Source of the DNA: Pyrus communis
Taxonomy: Eukaryota; Streptophyta; Magnoliopsida; Rosales; Rosaceae
DNA length: 64,000 bases
Direction: 5' to 3'
Assembly (NCBI RefSeq): GCF_963583255.1
Contig: NC_084806.1
Location: 24,798,735-24,862,734 of the forward strand
Part shown: piece after piece, positions 47,975-59,074 of the stretch
Layout: each line of letters begins with the position of its first letter
How positions within the stretch are numbered: position 1 is the stretch's first letter
Made by a program: the position numbers and the translations under genes
The notes under the pieces: model-generated
What the model was told of the DNA's origin: nothing
Seen by the model: the letters and a program-made list of their open reading frames with translations, nothing else
Databases searched by the model: none

Positions 47975-49309
47975 ATGGATTTTGCTAGCATTCAAGCTCA
48001 ATTGGCAAATCTTACTTCTAAATTGTTGCCGTATGCCGAAAGGACCACAATGCAGAGTGTCCCTACATTTGGTGCTTCATATAGGCAAGGATTTCAAGCC
48101 AATCAATGTCCACAAAGAGATTGGAGGGATCATTCAAACTCTATATGGTGGGAAGATCAACAAGTTCAACGTGAAGCATATTGGCAACCATATGAGGAGT
48201 TCTATTCAAGACCTATGCAGCCACCACAACTTCATATGCAATATGCTCAATTAAATTCAAGTTCGCCAATAGATTATATTCAAATTCTTAATGAAATAAA
48301 TTCTTTGGCGCAGGGGTCACAAAATCAAGCCAAGGAGGCTCAACAAGAAGCATATTGGCAACCATATGAGGAGTTCAATACAACACCTATGCAGCCACCA
48401 CAACCTCCCCCACAACAATTCCAATCAAGTTCAAGTATGTCCATGGATAATGATAAAAATTTTCAATTACTAACCTCTTTGACACAGGACGAACAAAATC
48501 AAGACAAGAAGTTGGGTAAATTGGACGAGCAATTTGGGCAGATTATGGAGTTCATGAAACAAATTCAAGAGCAAAGTGAACTTTCCAACTCAACTATTGA
48601 AAACTCGAAGGAAGATTTTGAAATCCATAATGCTATCACTTTGGGAAGTGCTATGGAGGTTGGAGCTGACCTAAAAATGTCCAAACATAGCCTAGAAGTG
48701 GATGAAGAGCTGCTAATTGAGGAGGAGGAAGAAGACATGCACACGGCAAGGGTAGAACAACCCTTGCCCCAGCCCCCTAAGCCCTCTAAACCACCCACCA
48801 CCAGTAAGCACGTCCCAATTCCATGTTATTCTGATGTTATTCCACCCAATGTCCCTTTTCCTAGCAGGTTTTTGATTCCCAACCAAGAAGAGAGTAAAAA
48901 GGACATCGTGGAAGCCTTCCCAAAGGTGCAAAATGCTATTCAAATTCTTGGTGCAACACAGCAAGTTTTAGATGGTGTTGAATTCTTCAAAGGACTTTGT
49001 ACACCAAGAAGAATGATTCAAGAGAAGGTAGTGGCTGGAGAAGATGTAGAAGGCATCAAAGAGGACATATTTGAAACCACAATTCCCAAGGAAGTTGGAT
49101 TTTATGACACGGGACAAGTCATCACTTTCGAAGGGGTGTTTATTTTGGAGTTCATTTTGGAGCACACAGGTAAGCTGCCTCCCCGAATTTCAATTTTCTT
49201 TTATACTAACATGTGGTTAATGATTCAGGCACCCAATCTGGAATTTAAACTATTACCGGATCATTTCAAGTATCACCGCCCATTCAAAGATAAATTTCAT
49301 GCCGTTTGA
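47975..49309 (+). CDS. Condensed Gag-like protein of the young LTR element (444 aa)
   Basis: An open frame of 444 codons starting MDFASIQAQLANLTSKLLPY, 158 bp after the PBS. The N-terminal third is Gln/Pro-rich, with a duplicated motif (EAYWQPYEEF ... PMQPPQ at about residues 66-86 and 125-145). The middle (NFQLLTSLTQDEQNQDKKLG, KLDEQFGQIMEFMKQIQEQS) is coiled-coil-like. NAITLGSAMEVG and NVPFPSRF parallel the gag C-terminus of Athila/Tat elements, FFKGLCTPRRMIQEKVV parallels their gag-protease junction, and QAPNLEFKLLPDHFKY resembles their pre-reverse-transcriptase linker. The protein therefore looks like a gag-pol frame with the capsid core, zinc knuckle, protease and polymerase removed but still open. 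A role in packaging is possible but unproven. Confidence 0.75.
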   Translation: MDFASIQAQLANLTSKLLPYAERTTMQSVPTFGASYRQGFQANQCPQRDWRDHSNSIWWEDQQVQREAYWQPYEEFYSRPMQPPQLHMQYAQLNSSSPIDYIQILNEINSLAQGSQNQAKEAQQEAYWQPYEEFNTTPMQPPQPPPQQFQSSSSMSMDNDKNFQLLTSLTQDEQNQDKKLGKLDEQFGQIMEFMKQIQEQSELSNSTIENSKEDFEIHNAITLGSAMEVGADLKMSKHSLEVDEELLIEEEEEDMHTARVEQPLPQPPKPSKPPTTSKHVPIPCYSDVIPPNVPFPSRFLIPNQEESKKDIVEAFPKVQNAIQILGATQQVLDGVEFFKGLCTPRRMIQEKVVAGEDVEGIKEDIFETTIPKEVGFYDTGQVITFEGVFILEFILEHTGKLPPRISIFFYTNMWLMIQAPNLEFKLLPDHFKYHRPFKDKFHAV

Positions 49310-49363
49310 TTTTATTTATGTAAAAAAAAAAAAAGATACTAAACATGGAGAAAGATGGAGCCT

Positions 49364-50035
49364 TCACATAGGATGTTTACGTGAAGCCCCGCTACGAGGC
49401 GTCGAAGCTGAAGGAATAGGAGCGGAAGGCGCAGAAGCGGGAAGCATAGAAGCGGGAGGCATCGGAGCAGAAGCCATCGGAGCTAGAGCATTCCAGGCCT
49501 CAATACTTGGCCAAGCGCTGGATGACCCAGGAAAAATGTGCCTCTGGAGACAAGCCGCAAGCCTTTGACGGTCACTGTGAATTCGACCCTCAGATTCTTG
49601 CAGCTCATCAAGCTTTCTCTTCATGCCCAACGAATAGTTATTTGCAAGCACATGCAAACTTCTATTCTCGTACTTAAGCTGCTGGATCTCTTGCTTAAGA
49701 CTCTCCACCTCTGCCATCAATGATTCCACCTGACGGGAGCGGGCAAGCAGGCGTTGGCCCATGTTGGACACAGAACTCGCACACTGAACACTAAGTGCGA
49801 GGGACTCTTGAACGGCCAACTCATCGGACCGTCCTGACAGCAGCCTACTATCTTTTGGAGTGAGGAGGTTCCTAGCTACTATTGTAGCTGTTGTGGCGTC
49901 CTGCATCACGGAGTCTTCACCTGTAAGAAGACCGTTAGAAGATAAGAAAGAAGGGCGTCATACGTTACCTTGACGCGACGCGCCCGTATCACTGCTAAGG
50001 CTCAATTCCAAGCTAAGGTTCGATGAGTTTGCCAT
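49364..50035 (-). CDS. Antisense coiled-coil ORF inside the young LTR element, possibly spliced (207 aa)
   Basis: Proposed exons on the minus strand: 49969-50035 (start MANSSNLSLELSLSSDTGAS in AAAATGGC context) and 49364-49920, joined across a 48-nt gap with GT...TTACAG ends (49921-49968). Without splicing a TGA closes the frame after four codons of the gap. The long exon alone gives about 180 codons. Residues ~75-140 form a strong coiled coil (QVESLMAEVESLKQEIQQLK, SLGMKRKLDELQESEGRIHS), followed by a Pro/Ala/Ser-rich tail with a repeated A-P-A-S-type motif. I know of no enzymatic domain. Antisense ORFs between the coding region and 3' LTR are known in some Tat-lineage elements such as maize Grande. 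A 48-nt intron is short for plants, so an internal start is the alternative. Confidence 0.55.
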
Positions 50036-50196
50036 TTTTCAAAAGTGTTCAAAGAAAAGGGATGGAGTTAAATTTCAAAAGGCCGGAGTCGATCTTCAAG
50101 AATGGGAAATCTTCAGAGAGTGTTTGTTGTGGTGATCGATAGCTCAATAAAAAAGCCAAGGCGCGTCCACCGATTCAAAAAACCGGAATTTCAGGC

Positions 50197-50500
50197 GTAA
50201 TTTTGGCGACGCTTTCTCGGCTTTTCAGAAGACGCGTTCAACTTTGTCAAAAGATTTCTTCTTTTCAGACAACATGTGGAGGCCATCACCGCAACTACAT
50301 ATCTTTAGCCGACAAGCGCAAAGTTCGGCGACGCTTTCTCTGCTTTTCAGAAGACGCGTGCAGCTTTGTCAAAAGGAGCCGCATCTGCACTACCACGTGT
50401 CGTTCAGAAAGCGAAGGGGCGTCGTTCAGAAATCGAAGGGGCGCCTGCTCAGAAATCGAAGAGGCGTATTCAGAGATCGAAGAGGCGCCACTATTTCAAA
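50197..50500. repeat. Short direct repeats upstream of the antisense ORF
   Basis: A ~50-bp block (GGCGACGCTTTCTC, GCTTTTCAGAAGACGCGT, CTTTGTCAAAAG) occurs at ~50207 and ~50328. It is followed by a 20-bp motif (TTCAGAAATCGAAGGGGCG) repeated about four times to 50480. These lie in the presumed leader/promoter side of the antisense ORF. A minus-strand TATATAGAG at ~50571 is a candidate TATA box. Confidence 0.6.
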
Positions 50501-50559
50501 AAGCCGGAATTGCGGGATCAAAACGTTTGTCGACAAGGGTAAAAAGTACCACCACTTGA

Positions 50560-52363
50560 TATTATCTCTATATATGTCGACCTTCGTCTTTTATGGCAGG
50601 ACAAACCTGAAGAAAATGCCCAACTCTCCCTCACCTCTGAGGGCGCACTCCCAGCAAAGCCTTTCGAAATACTAAATTTTTTCTTCTTCCCCAAAGATGA
50701 TACCAGATGCCTGGAGTAAAGATGACCCAGGAGGAAATACATGTGCTGATTCATGCACCACTTCTTCAAAAGCAAAGGTATCTCATATCATCAAGGTCAA
50801 AAGCAAAAGTATCTCATATCATGCTCTTTCCCTGTCTTTTTCTTTGTCCTTGTTCTTACTCGCATGGCAAAGTAAAAGAAGCAATCAGCCGGCACTTGGA
50901 GTCAATCTTCCGATCTGGAGCCAACTGCCTGGAATCTATTCCTGATTGCTTACCTAGCGTTGCTCTCGAGTAGTCATCTTCAACGGTTGATACACTTCCG
51001 GAGAAGGGACCACTTCTGCAAAGGGGAGCAAGTAAGGCAAGTGAAAATGATACATTGAAGCATGTGGAGACAAACATAGGCTGAGTTATCCTCCAACCCT
51101 TTTCAATACGAATTGGAAAGATTGAACAAAGAAACAGACCAAAGGGGTAAGCTCAGACCTTCGGGGGAGACCAAATGAACCATCATGCTGCCCAGTTCAA
51201 GAAGTAGCACAAAGGAAAATCAACGATGGGCAGAAACCAGTTCAAGAGTAAGCCTGTGGAATCACAAAGATCAAAAGCCTCAATGCAATTACCAAGGAGA
51301 AGATGGAATTTACACTCTATAACCAGATTTGCGTCTCTAAACTCTTCTCTTTGTTAATTACATTCTGCCATGTTTAGTATGTTTAAATGTTTTTTGTGTG
51401 TTTACTTATGTTTTGTGTGAACCATATGCTTAAAACATTGAGGACAATGTTTGATTTAAGTGTGGGGGGGGGGGGGGGTAACTAAGTTTATTTAATGCAA
51501 ATTCGTGGGATTTTATCACCCATAACTTCAAATGTTGTTCCTTGCTGTTTTAAGGTGTTTTTAAGTTGTTTTAGAGTGTTTTAGTGTGTTTTGTTTTATA
51601 ACTCCGAAAATCACATAAAATTTTGAAAAACTTGTTTTAAAAACCCTAAAAAGAGTGTTTTGAGTCGTTTTTGTGTGTTTGTGTCTTAGGGTACCTTCCA
51701 ACACAATGATAAGGATTTGGTTTATAATTGCATGACGGTTAGAAAGAGTTATAAACATAGAGAAAAGTATGATTTACTCTTGGTATATGCTTGGTTATGG
51801 TTATAATGTATGACTTCACATGCAATCATAAAAGAAAAAAAATTCGTTTTTGTAACATGCTTGAAGGAAGGAACTCAAACAAACGTTACAACCCTGAGAG
51901 ACTTGAGCCTATAACGTTCTTTGGAGAGTTTAATCTGTGATTTCTTGTTTTCTAAAGTCGTTGCATGATCTCATTATTCTTTGCTTGGTTACTACTTAGA
52001 AGGCGTTTCATCATATAGTTCCAAATGCTAGAACTCATGCCCATTTCATTCAAAGCATGTTATTGATTTGCATAACACATATTCAAGAAGAAGTTGTGTA
52101 GTGACCACCACCATAGCCAAATAGCCTTACTTCCCATACTTCGTATATGTTGTAAGTTTTAACCCCGTTGAGCCTTGTTTAGCCTTTATTCTTTGTTTAC
52201 CCACATTTTCCTCACCTAGCCTAGTTTAGGACAATCCCCACCCTTGTTCTTAAAAGATAGTGAGCATGACTTAATTGAATTCCTTTTGAGTTACATTATG
52301 AAAGAAAATAAGTGTGGGGGAGAGAATGTTTAAGTGTTGATGTTTTGAGATTCAAAAGAAAAG

Positions 52364-52395
<32 letters not shown>

Positions 52396-53127
52396 GAAAA
52401 AAATGAAAGAATAAGTGATTGAAGAAAGGTTCCAAAACACCAATTCTGGGTGTAAATTGTCTAAACTCTCCCTTTTTGTTCAAAAGTTGAGTTTTCATTC
52501 AAAAGTGAATTCTAAGTTGATTCAAATGCTTTGCTCACTATTTCTTTAAAAACCTTTGTTTTCCATATCCCTTCTTTGTTATCCACATACCCCAAGCCCC
52601 GTTACAACCCTTGACTTCTATCTTGAGTGTTGTGTATTTCAATTTGTGGAGTTGGAACTTGGTATGGGCTTATGGTGTCACTGGTTCTCGCGTCTAAGTA
52701 GTAGCATTCCATTCATGAGATCATATCTAAACATGCTTATTAACTCCAGAAAATGCTTTCCTTATTATAACATATGTGAGTGTTCGTCTACATGTTTACA
52801 TCAATCTTCTCACATATACCTAGTGTAGGGTGTGTAGTCAGAAAATTTGTGTGAAAAACGAGAGTACATCTAGTAAGAAATTGAGGGAATTCTCTAAGGC
52901 ATGTTACTACATTCAAAACATGGTTTTAAATGCTTAATTGTGAACTAGTATGTGGTGACTATGAGTAAGAATGTACTTAAGTGTAAAGATGGCTCAAATC
53001 TGTGAGAATAATGATTTTTAATTTGTCATGTGCATTGGAAGTCCCTGATACGATTGTTGGAAGGTGTACGTTGTGTTTTGTTCTTTTTGTTTTGTTTTTC
53101 TGTTTTGCTCGAGGACTAGCAAAAGCT
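50560..53127 (+). other. Long non-coding interior of the young element
   Basis: About 2.5 kb without a credible ORF. AAGTGTGGGGG, the same string as in the terminal purine tract, also occurs at ~51458 (inside a 17-G run) and ~52310. A run of ~27 A lies at 52362-52388. The part 50700-51300 resembles 10900-11480 of the other non-autonomous element. Confidence 0.6.
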
Positions 53128-53142
53128 AAGTGTGGGGGTATT
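53128..53142 (+). other. Polypurine tract of the young element
   Basis: AAGTGTGGGGGTATT directly precedes the 3' LTR, where plus-strand DNA synthesis is primed. Confidence 0.75.
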
Positions 53143-55006
53143 TGATAGGAGCATATTTATGCGACTTAAATGGCTTGTTCTCGTACATTTATGTTATGTT
53201 TCTTTAGTTATTTTAGTTCTTTATGCTTCTTTTGTGTGTTTTCAGGTTCTAAGGGCAAAGTATGCAAAAGGATGCCTTTTGGAGCCTTTTGGAGCAAATT
53301 AGAGATTGGAATGGATATCATATGCTTGGAGCCAAAAGGATGGACGAAATTGAAGACTTGAAGTAGGAAAGTTAAATCCTAAAAAGACCTCATGTTTGAG
53401 CATCATTGAAAACTCCTACGCATTTTAGAACACAAAAACAACATTCCTAGCAACCTTAGGACATTGTCGTGTGTTTCCTTGTGTCTCCCTTCCTTGCCAT
53501 GCAAGGAAGGGCTTTGTTCCCTATTTTAAATACTTAAACACTACCACTTATCATTCACCACATATCATTCACCACTTATCATATCATACATTCATTTATC
53601 ACTTATCATAATCATTCACTTATCACTTAACATATCATACACTTATCACTTATCACTCATAATCACCTACAACATCCACCTACTTCACCTACAACATCCA
53701 CCTACTTCACCTACAAATGACATAGCCATATGTTCCCTCCACTACTCCTATAAATACCCTTGCATTCATTCATTCAAAGACATCTTATTTTCATACACAA
53801 CACACCACAAACACATCCCTTTCTCTCTTAGCCGTGAGTCTCCCTTAGAATCCAAAAACCATCTTTCCATTTCCATCACTCCTCACTCCATTCCACACTT
53901 CCATTCCCCCAAACCAACTATCCTTAGACCTTATGCTACAATAAAGAGGAAGAGAAGAGGGCCTAAACGTTCATACAATTCAAGTTTGAGTTGTTGGAAT
54001 GTTTAGGTGTTTCTTTGATTTCAATGTTTAATTTTAATTCTCTTTGTTTTGTATGAGGAACTAAACCCCCCTTAGCTAGGGGGTGATTCGAAATATATGT
54101 TTATGTTTGCATTTTGATTTGATTACTTCTAATTGCGTTTCATAAGTTGTGGATTCAATTTGTTTAACCGTTTGATTGATAACTTATTTATGTATGTTTA
54201 TTGAGAGTGCACACTTAATTTTCATGCATGAATATGACGCTAGAATACAAGTGAGTTTCACCTAATAGTTACGAACTTATATTCACAAATAGTGGAGGTT
54301 GCTTATAAACAATCGCGTTAAACGAATTCTTGGCATAAGTTTCATGCGTATTCCATAGTAACGAATGCCTCGTCAAAACTTATAATCTTCATAGAGCGTA
54401 ATGATTCTTGCTTGTATCTCTATTATGCAATCATGTAGGGGACTTGTGGGGAATGTTTTGGGTTGTCGTATGCAATCATCCAATTCAATAACGTTAGGAA
54501 TATTTGAAGGTTAATTTAAGCGGATCTAATTAACTTGGAGTGTTGAGAATTAATGATTTATTGAAACGCAATTGGAAATCATTTTATTATGCAAGTGTAA
54601 CATGTGTGGAGATGAACCCCTTGGCTAGCATCCATTCATCCATACTTTCATCATATTCATATTTACATATTTTTTATTCTGTCTAGTTTATTTAACTTGT
54701 TTCGTTATTTCAATTTTCGTATAAACTTAAATCCCCCTTTACTTTAATGTCAATTTAGTTAGAAATCATTTTAGTTTGTGTTTTTAAAGCATTTTGAGTT
54801 TTTGGTTTGTCTTAGTGTTTTAAACTTTAATTTTGTATTCTTTGAGTCTAGTTTAGTGTTTTAAACTGTGTTTTTAAGTTTTTGAGTCAGTTTCCAAGAG
54901 ATTTGCAATCCCTCCTAATCCCCGGTCCAGAACGATCCCTACTTACATTCTTCACTACAATTGACAAAAAGAGGGTTTAATTTGTGTGCGTATAAATCTC
55001 GCACCA
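53143..55006 (+). repeat. 3' LTR of the young element
   Basis: 1864 bp, same length as the 5' LTR, with five visible substitutions and no indels. Followed by the GTAGA duplication. Confidence 0.95.
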
Positions 55007-55011
55007 GTAGA

Positions 55012-55439
55012 CAAATTATTGACGAGCAAGTGCACCAGCAACAACCTTTACACGGTTGAGATTGTCGTGCCATCACCATCCATTGGCTATTGTGCCTCTT
55101 GGGTTTTTATCCAATATGGCGCGTCCAACTGCATCTCTTTTTTAATTCAAAGACTCAAATTCAATTTAATCAATTTCAACAGTAATAAAAATATACAGCA
55201 TCTTAAATTTAAATTTAAGGATTGTAATAATATTATTAATTAATTCAAATCAAATCCAACACCAAAACTCTATACCCATCCATTTGTTCACTAATCCATA
55301 AAAAAAATTAAAAAATATAATAAAAAAAATCAATTTTCTCATATTTTACCACCAAATTCTTGTTTCGGAATTTGAAATTTTTTTACATCAAAATGCTCAT
55401 AAAAATTAAACAAGATATATATAAACTAATTCCAAAATT
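55012..55439. other. AT-rich spacer, nothing recognised
   Basis: Flanking DNA between the young element and the solo LTR, with A/T runs and no supported gene. Confidence 0.4.
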
Positions 55440-55444
55440 AGTAG

Positions 55445-57568
55445 TGTGACAGCCCGTTCCGAAAATTTTTAAAACGTACGCGTGAAAAGACGATTTTGCC
55501 CCTAGTGTGATTTTTACGTTCTGTGGTTGTTTTGAGCTTGGTGTGGCTGGTTGTGGACCATACACATTTCCCTACACTTTTCCTTCACCCTTCCCTGTCC
55601 CTGCACCCTGTCCTGTGCCATTTCCCTTCCCCATTTTCATTCCCATTGTACGGACATACCCCAAAACCCTTGTAATCTTCACAGATCAAAGAAATAAAGT
55701 ACATATTCATGCTCGTGAGGTCCGTAGGAGTTCAACCATACCCATTTCAGGTAAGGATACCTTCGTTTTCACATTGAACTCGGGATACCCGATTTTTGTC
55801 ACTGTTCATGCACACGTAAATTCTTATGTTTTTGGGAATTTCAAGCTTGTAGGAAGCTTGGTGAGGTCCTTAGGAGGCTCGGGGTGGTTCGTTTGAAGGT
55901 TTTGGGCGTCGGGATCGCGAGTTTCGAGGTTGGCCGGAGTTGGTGGCGTTTTCACGGCAAGATTTCGTGGATTTTAGCACTTGAAAGTGGTATGAACTTG
56001 TTCCTCTCGTTGTAAGCTTCATTTTGGTACCAATTTTGTGAAATTTGGTTGAAAAACGAAGAAGATAGGACGATTTGAAGTTTTCTCGATTTTCCGGCGC
56101 TGGAGCCTCGCCGGAGAAGACAACGGAATATTCCTAACGCCGTTGACGGAATCCGTTAAAGTTAACAGAATATTCCTGACGGCGTTAACTAACGCCGTCA
56201 GCGTGCCAGGCACGTGCCTGCGCGTGGCCAGCGTGTGCGACAGTGAAAATTTTTTCTAAAAATATGGGGATGTTCCTGAGGTTGAGTAGATCACGTTGGT
56301 GTATTCATACACCCCATTTGAGCATTGTATGAGAAGTTATTTCTTAAGGTTTGTTATGTGCTTTAAAAATTAACGTTTTTATAGTTGTTTCGCATATAGG
56401 TGATACCTATCCCGAGGACGAGCGTGGTCACTCGAGGCAAAGGGGTTACGACCCTTCCACATACCAGTGAGTGGGCTTTTGGTTTTCCGTATATACCTAT
56501 ATACTTATACTTTTCCCAGAAAGTGAAATGAAACGTTTATTCGTTTATAAGCCATGCTTATAGTTTGTCATTTATTTACGCATTATGAATCGTATATGTT
56601 TATATATGTTTGGTGCTGCGGACGCATAGGTAAGTGTCAGGTGAGTTATGATTTATGTTTACGTTCAGTAGTGATTTGAGATGCATAGAGAGCTCATAAC
56701 CTGCACCCCCGGTGTTAGTGCTCCCGTCCAGAGTTGGGCACAGTCCTTCACGTGATGTTCACATCCCGCACCACACACTTATCTTGGATCCAAGTTAGGT
56801 GCACAATCCTGTCGTACAGACCACTTTAGGTGGTTCCGACTCGTAGGTGACCCGCGATTATTCGCCCAGCCTTCACGTGATCGTAGCACTTGAGCGTACT
56901 TATATTACACCAGGCTTGTCGTACAGACCACTTTAGGTGGTTCCGACTCGTGTGCAGGTATAGTTAGTGAGACGGAGATTTAAGCTCTAGATTCAGCCGT
57001 ATAGGTCACGTTAGGTGACTCCAGTTGACAGATTATATGACATTGATGTGTTGTTACCTGAGCACTTGCATTTTACTTTGAGGTTTTGGCATAGCATACT
57101 CTCCGAGCATGATTTATATTTATATATATTCTATTTTCTGGGAAGTATACAGGTTTTACGGCGAGGGGTTAGAACTTATTTATGAAATGGTTTTTGAAAA
57201 GCTTTGTTTTTGCCCACTCACGCTTTTGTTTTGCGCTCCTCCAGGTTCTAGTTGGCTAGCACGTTTGGTGGCTTCCCTAAGGTTTTCCCCGGCATATCTG
57301 ACAGACTACTACCAGTGTAGGACCACCTTCGGGTGTGCTTTTGTAGTGTCATTTTCTTCCGGACTGCTTTAGGTCGTCGTGCTCTGAACTTTGTGTCTAC
57401 ACTTACGCTTGTACATGTTTGTTATTATTTTGTGTTGAGCTTGTTTTTTTTTTTTTATATATATTCGTACTACTTTTATTATTATTTTATTAGCTTCTGC
57501 ACTGTGCACATGGTTACGTCACTTCCACGTGACGGCCAGCATGCCCTGGTCTTGATCAGAGTGTGTCA
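55445..57568 (+). mobile_element. Solo LTR (2.1 kb), gypsy type
   Basis: Starts TGTGACAGCCCGTTCC and ends GTGTGTCA, with an exact 5-bp duplication AGTAG on both sides (55440-55444 and 57569-57573). It shares its start and central modules with the solo LTR at 19056-22203 and also has inverted AACGCCGT/ACGGCGTT motifs (56130-56205). No internal domain or second LTR is present. The proline-rich ORF at 55507-55896 and others within it are incidental. Confidence 0.92.
56809..57029 (+). repeat. Three hairpin modules in the second solo LTR
   Basis: At 56809-56843 and 56916-56950 the arms are ACCAC/GTGGT around TTTAG, with GTCGTACAG before and TCCGACTCG after. At 56993-57029 the arms are GTCAC/GTGAC around GTTAG with weaker flanks. 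Confidence 0.8.
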
Positions 57569-57573
57569 AGTAG

Positions 57574-58567
57574 CAAAAAAAAAAAAAATGACGAAATATA
57601 AAAGTTAAAAAATTATAAAGTTGTGGTGGGAATTATAAGTTCTTTACCGTCGGAAAAAAAAACTGTTTAATCTCATTCTATAGATTCTTTTTACGAACTT
57701 CACTCTATAGATGAATAATTAAAATGGTTAAGCGGCACAAAATGCCATTACCAAAATCCACAAAGAAAAGTTAAACAAAATGTCACTTTCCTTTTGTTTT
57801 GTTTTGTTTTTTTTTTTTTTTTTGCCTTTGCTGGTCTATCGCAGAACTCTCCACTCACTCTACATCACTAAAATACACGCAATCCTAAGCTCCCCCTTCC
57901 AATATTTCTAAAACGTACTATTGTTTGTACCTATCTTTCTTCTGACTTTTTAACTTTTTATCACATTTATCATTTTGAATAATACTAGAGAGGTTATTGT
58001 ACATTAAACTAAATGAAGTGAACATTTAAGATTTGATTATTACTTAAATGTTGAACGTTCTTATTTTTTATTAATGACACATAATTTAGTTTGCAGGTTT
58101 AATCTACTGAGCAAATACCTAGAAAGAAAAAAAAAGGTTATCCATTATTAATGTATTTATCGACTTAGGTTATCTCCAGTTAAAAATTATAGACCACATT
58201 TAATTTTAAGATTGGCACAATAAATCTTCAACCAAAGAGCTAAAAGACATCGGCCTAAAAAAGTCAGGCTAACTGATTCCAGGACATGCAATATGTAGGC
58301 CAAAAGCAAACTAACTTTGCAAAAAAAATAAAAAATAATAAAATTTATAGCCTTGCATTATTCAATATAGAAAAGTTCGATCATAAATGAACAAATAATA
58401 TTATCTTCACTAAGAAGAAGAGGTGGGCATAATCTCACAATAAAATTTCAATTTTAGAAAACTAAAACATAACCAAGCACTATATTTAGTCCTCCATTAT
58501 TGAAGAGGGACTTACAGTTTTCAAATAGGAGAGATGATTGAATAGAATGGAAAGAATTATATCAGAA
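57574..58567. other. Intergenic, AT-rich
   Basis: T-runs (57806-57824) and AT-rich DNA. A block beginning TTAGGTTATCTCCAG at 58166 resembles the end of a common plant MITE, but its partner could not be fixed. No gene seen. Confidence 0.35.
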
Positions 58568-58577
58568 ATAACAAAAT

Positions 58578-58743
58578 GGGTAATGTTAGGAAAATTAAAT
58601 TTATAAAATTTGCTAACTAAATTATGTGTTACCAATAGGAATGTGCATGCTTATCAACGCTTAAGTCATAATCCAATCATCAACTTTTATGTCATTTAGT
58701 TTAGGAAATTTGTCTAAATATTTTGTCTATCTAAGTATTACCC
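58578..58743. mobile_element. MITE (166 bp), Mutator-like
   Basis: Starts GGGTAATG and ends TATTACCC. Inverted arms extend about 50 bp with mismatches (AAATTTGCTAACTAAATTATGT versus the complement of ACATAAAAGTTG...). Flanks ATAACAAAAT and ATAACAAAGG match at 8 of 10 positions. It lies about 570 bp upstream of the RING-H2 start codon. Confidence 0.6.
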
Positions 58744-59070
58744 ATAACAAAGGTTATTAAAATATGTTAACCAAATAAAGAAAATCCATTTAAGAATTAT
58801 AGTTTCACATAACTTTCTGAAGACTTCTAGCATTATTTCCAGGTAAGTTGCATTGGGGTTGATGCAGGTTTGGTTTGTAGTCAACCAGAACAAGTTAAAG
58901 AAGAAGAGCCTTGCATTTGATGAAGAGCATGATTTCATGTTCTAAAAATTTTAAATTAAATAATGTGAGTGACTACCTAATGTGCCATTTATAATTTTGC
59001 AGGTTGGTGGATTTATTGGCTTTTCAAATCTCACCTGTGTCACCATTTATTTCCGTCTTTCACATTCAAT

Positions 59071-59074
<4 letters not shown>

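Larger units (their letters stand above)
45931..55006 (+). mobile_element. Young non-autonomous gypsy-derived LTR element (LARD/TR-GAG type)
   Basis: LTRs of exactly 1864 bp each (45931-47794, 53143-55006) differ at only five positions that I can see: 45980/53192, 46250/53462, 47024/54236, 47289/54501 and 47713/54925. A perfect 5-bp duplication GTAGA flanks it (45926-45930 and 55007-55011). The interior has a tRNA-Asp primer site, one 444-codon gag-like ORF, an antisense coiled-coil ORF, long non-coding sequence and a purine tract. There is no protease, reverse transcriptase or integrase. Near-identical LTRs point to a recent insertion that borrowed enzymes from an Athila/Tat-type relative. 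Confidence 0.94.

Noticed and set aside
54986..55243. ORF across the right end of the young element
   Set aside because: It spans the LTR/flank junction and has no domain; chance frame.
55507..55896. Pro/Phe-rich 129-codon ORF that looks like a secreted proline-rich protein
   Set aside because: It lies wholly inside a solo LTR with exact target duplication, and nothing similar is kept in the related LTR.
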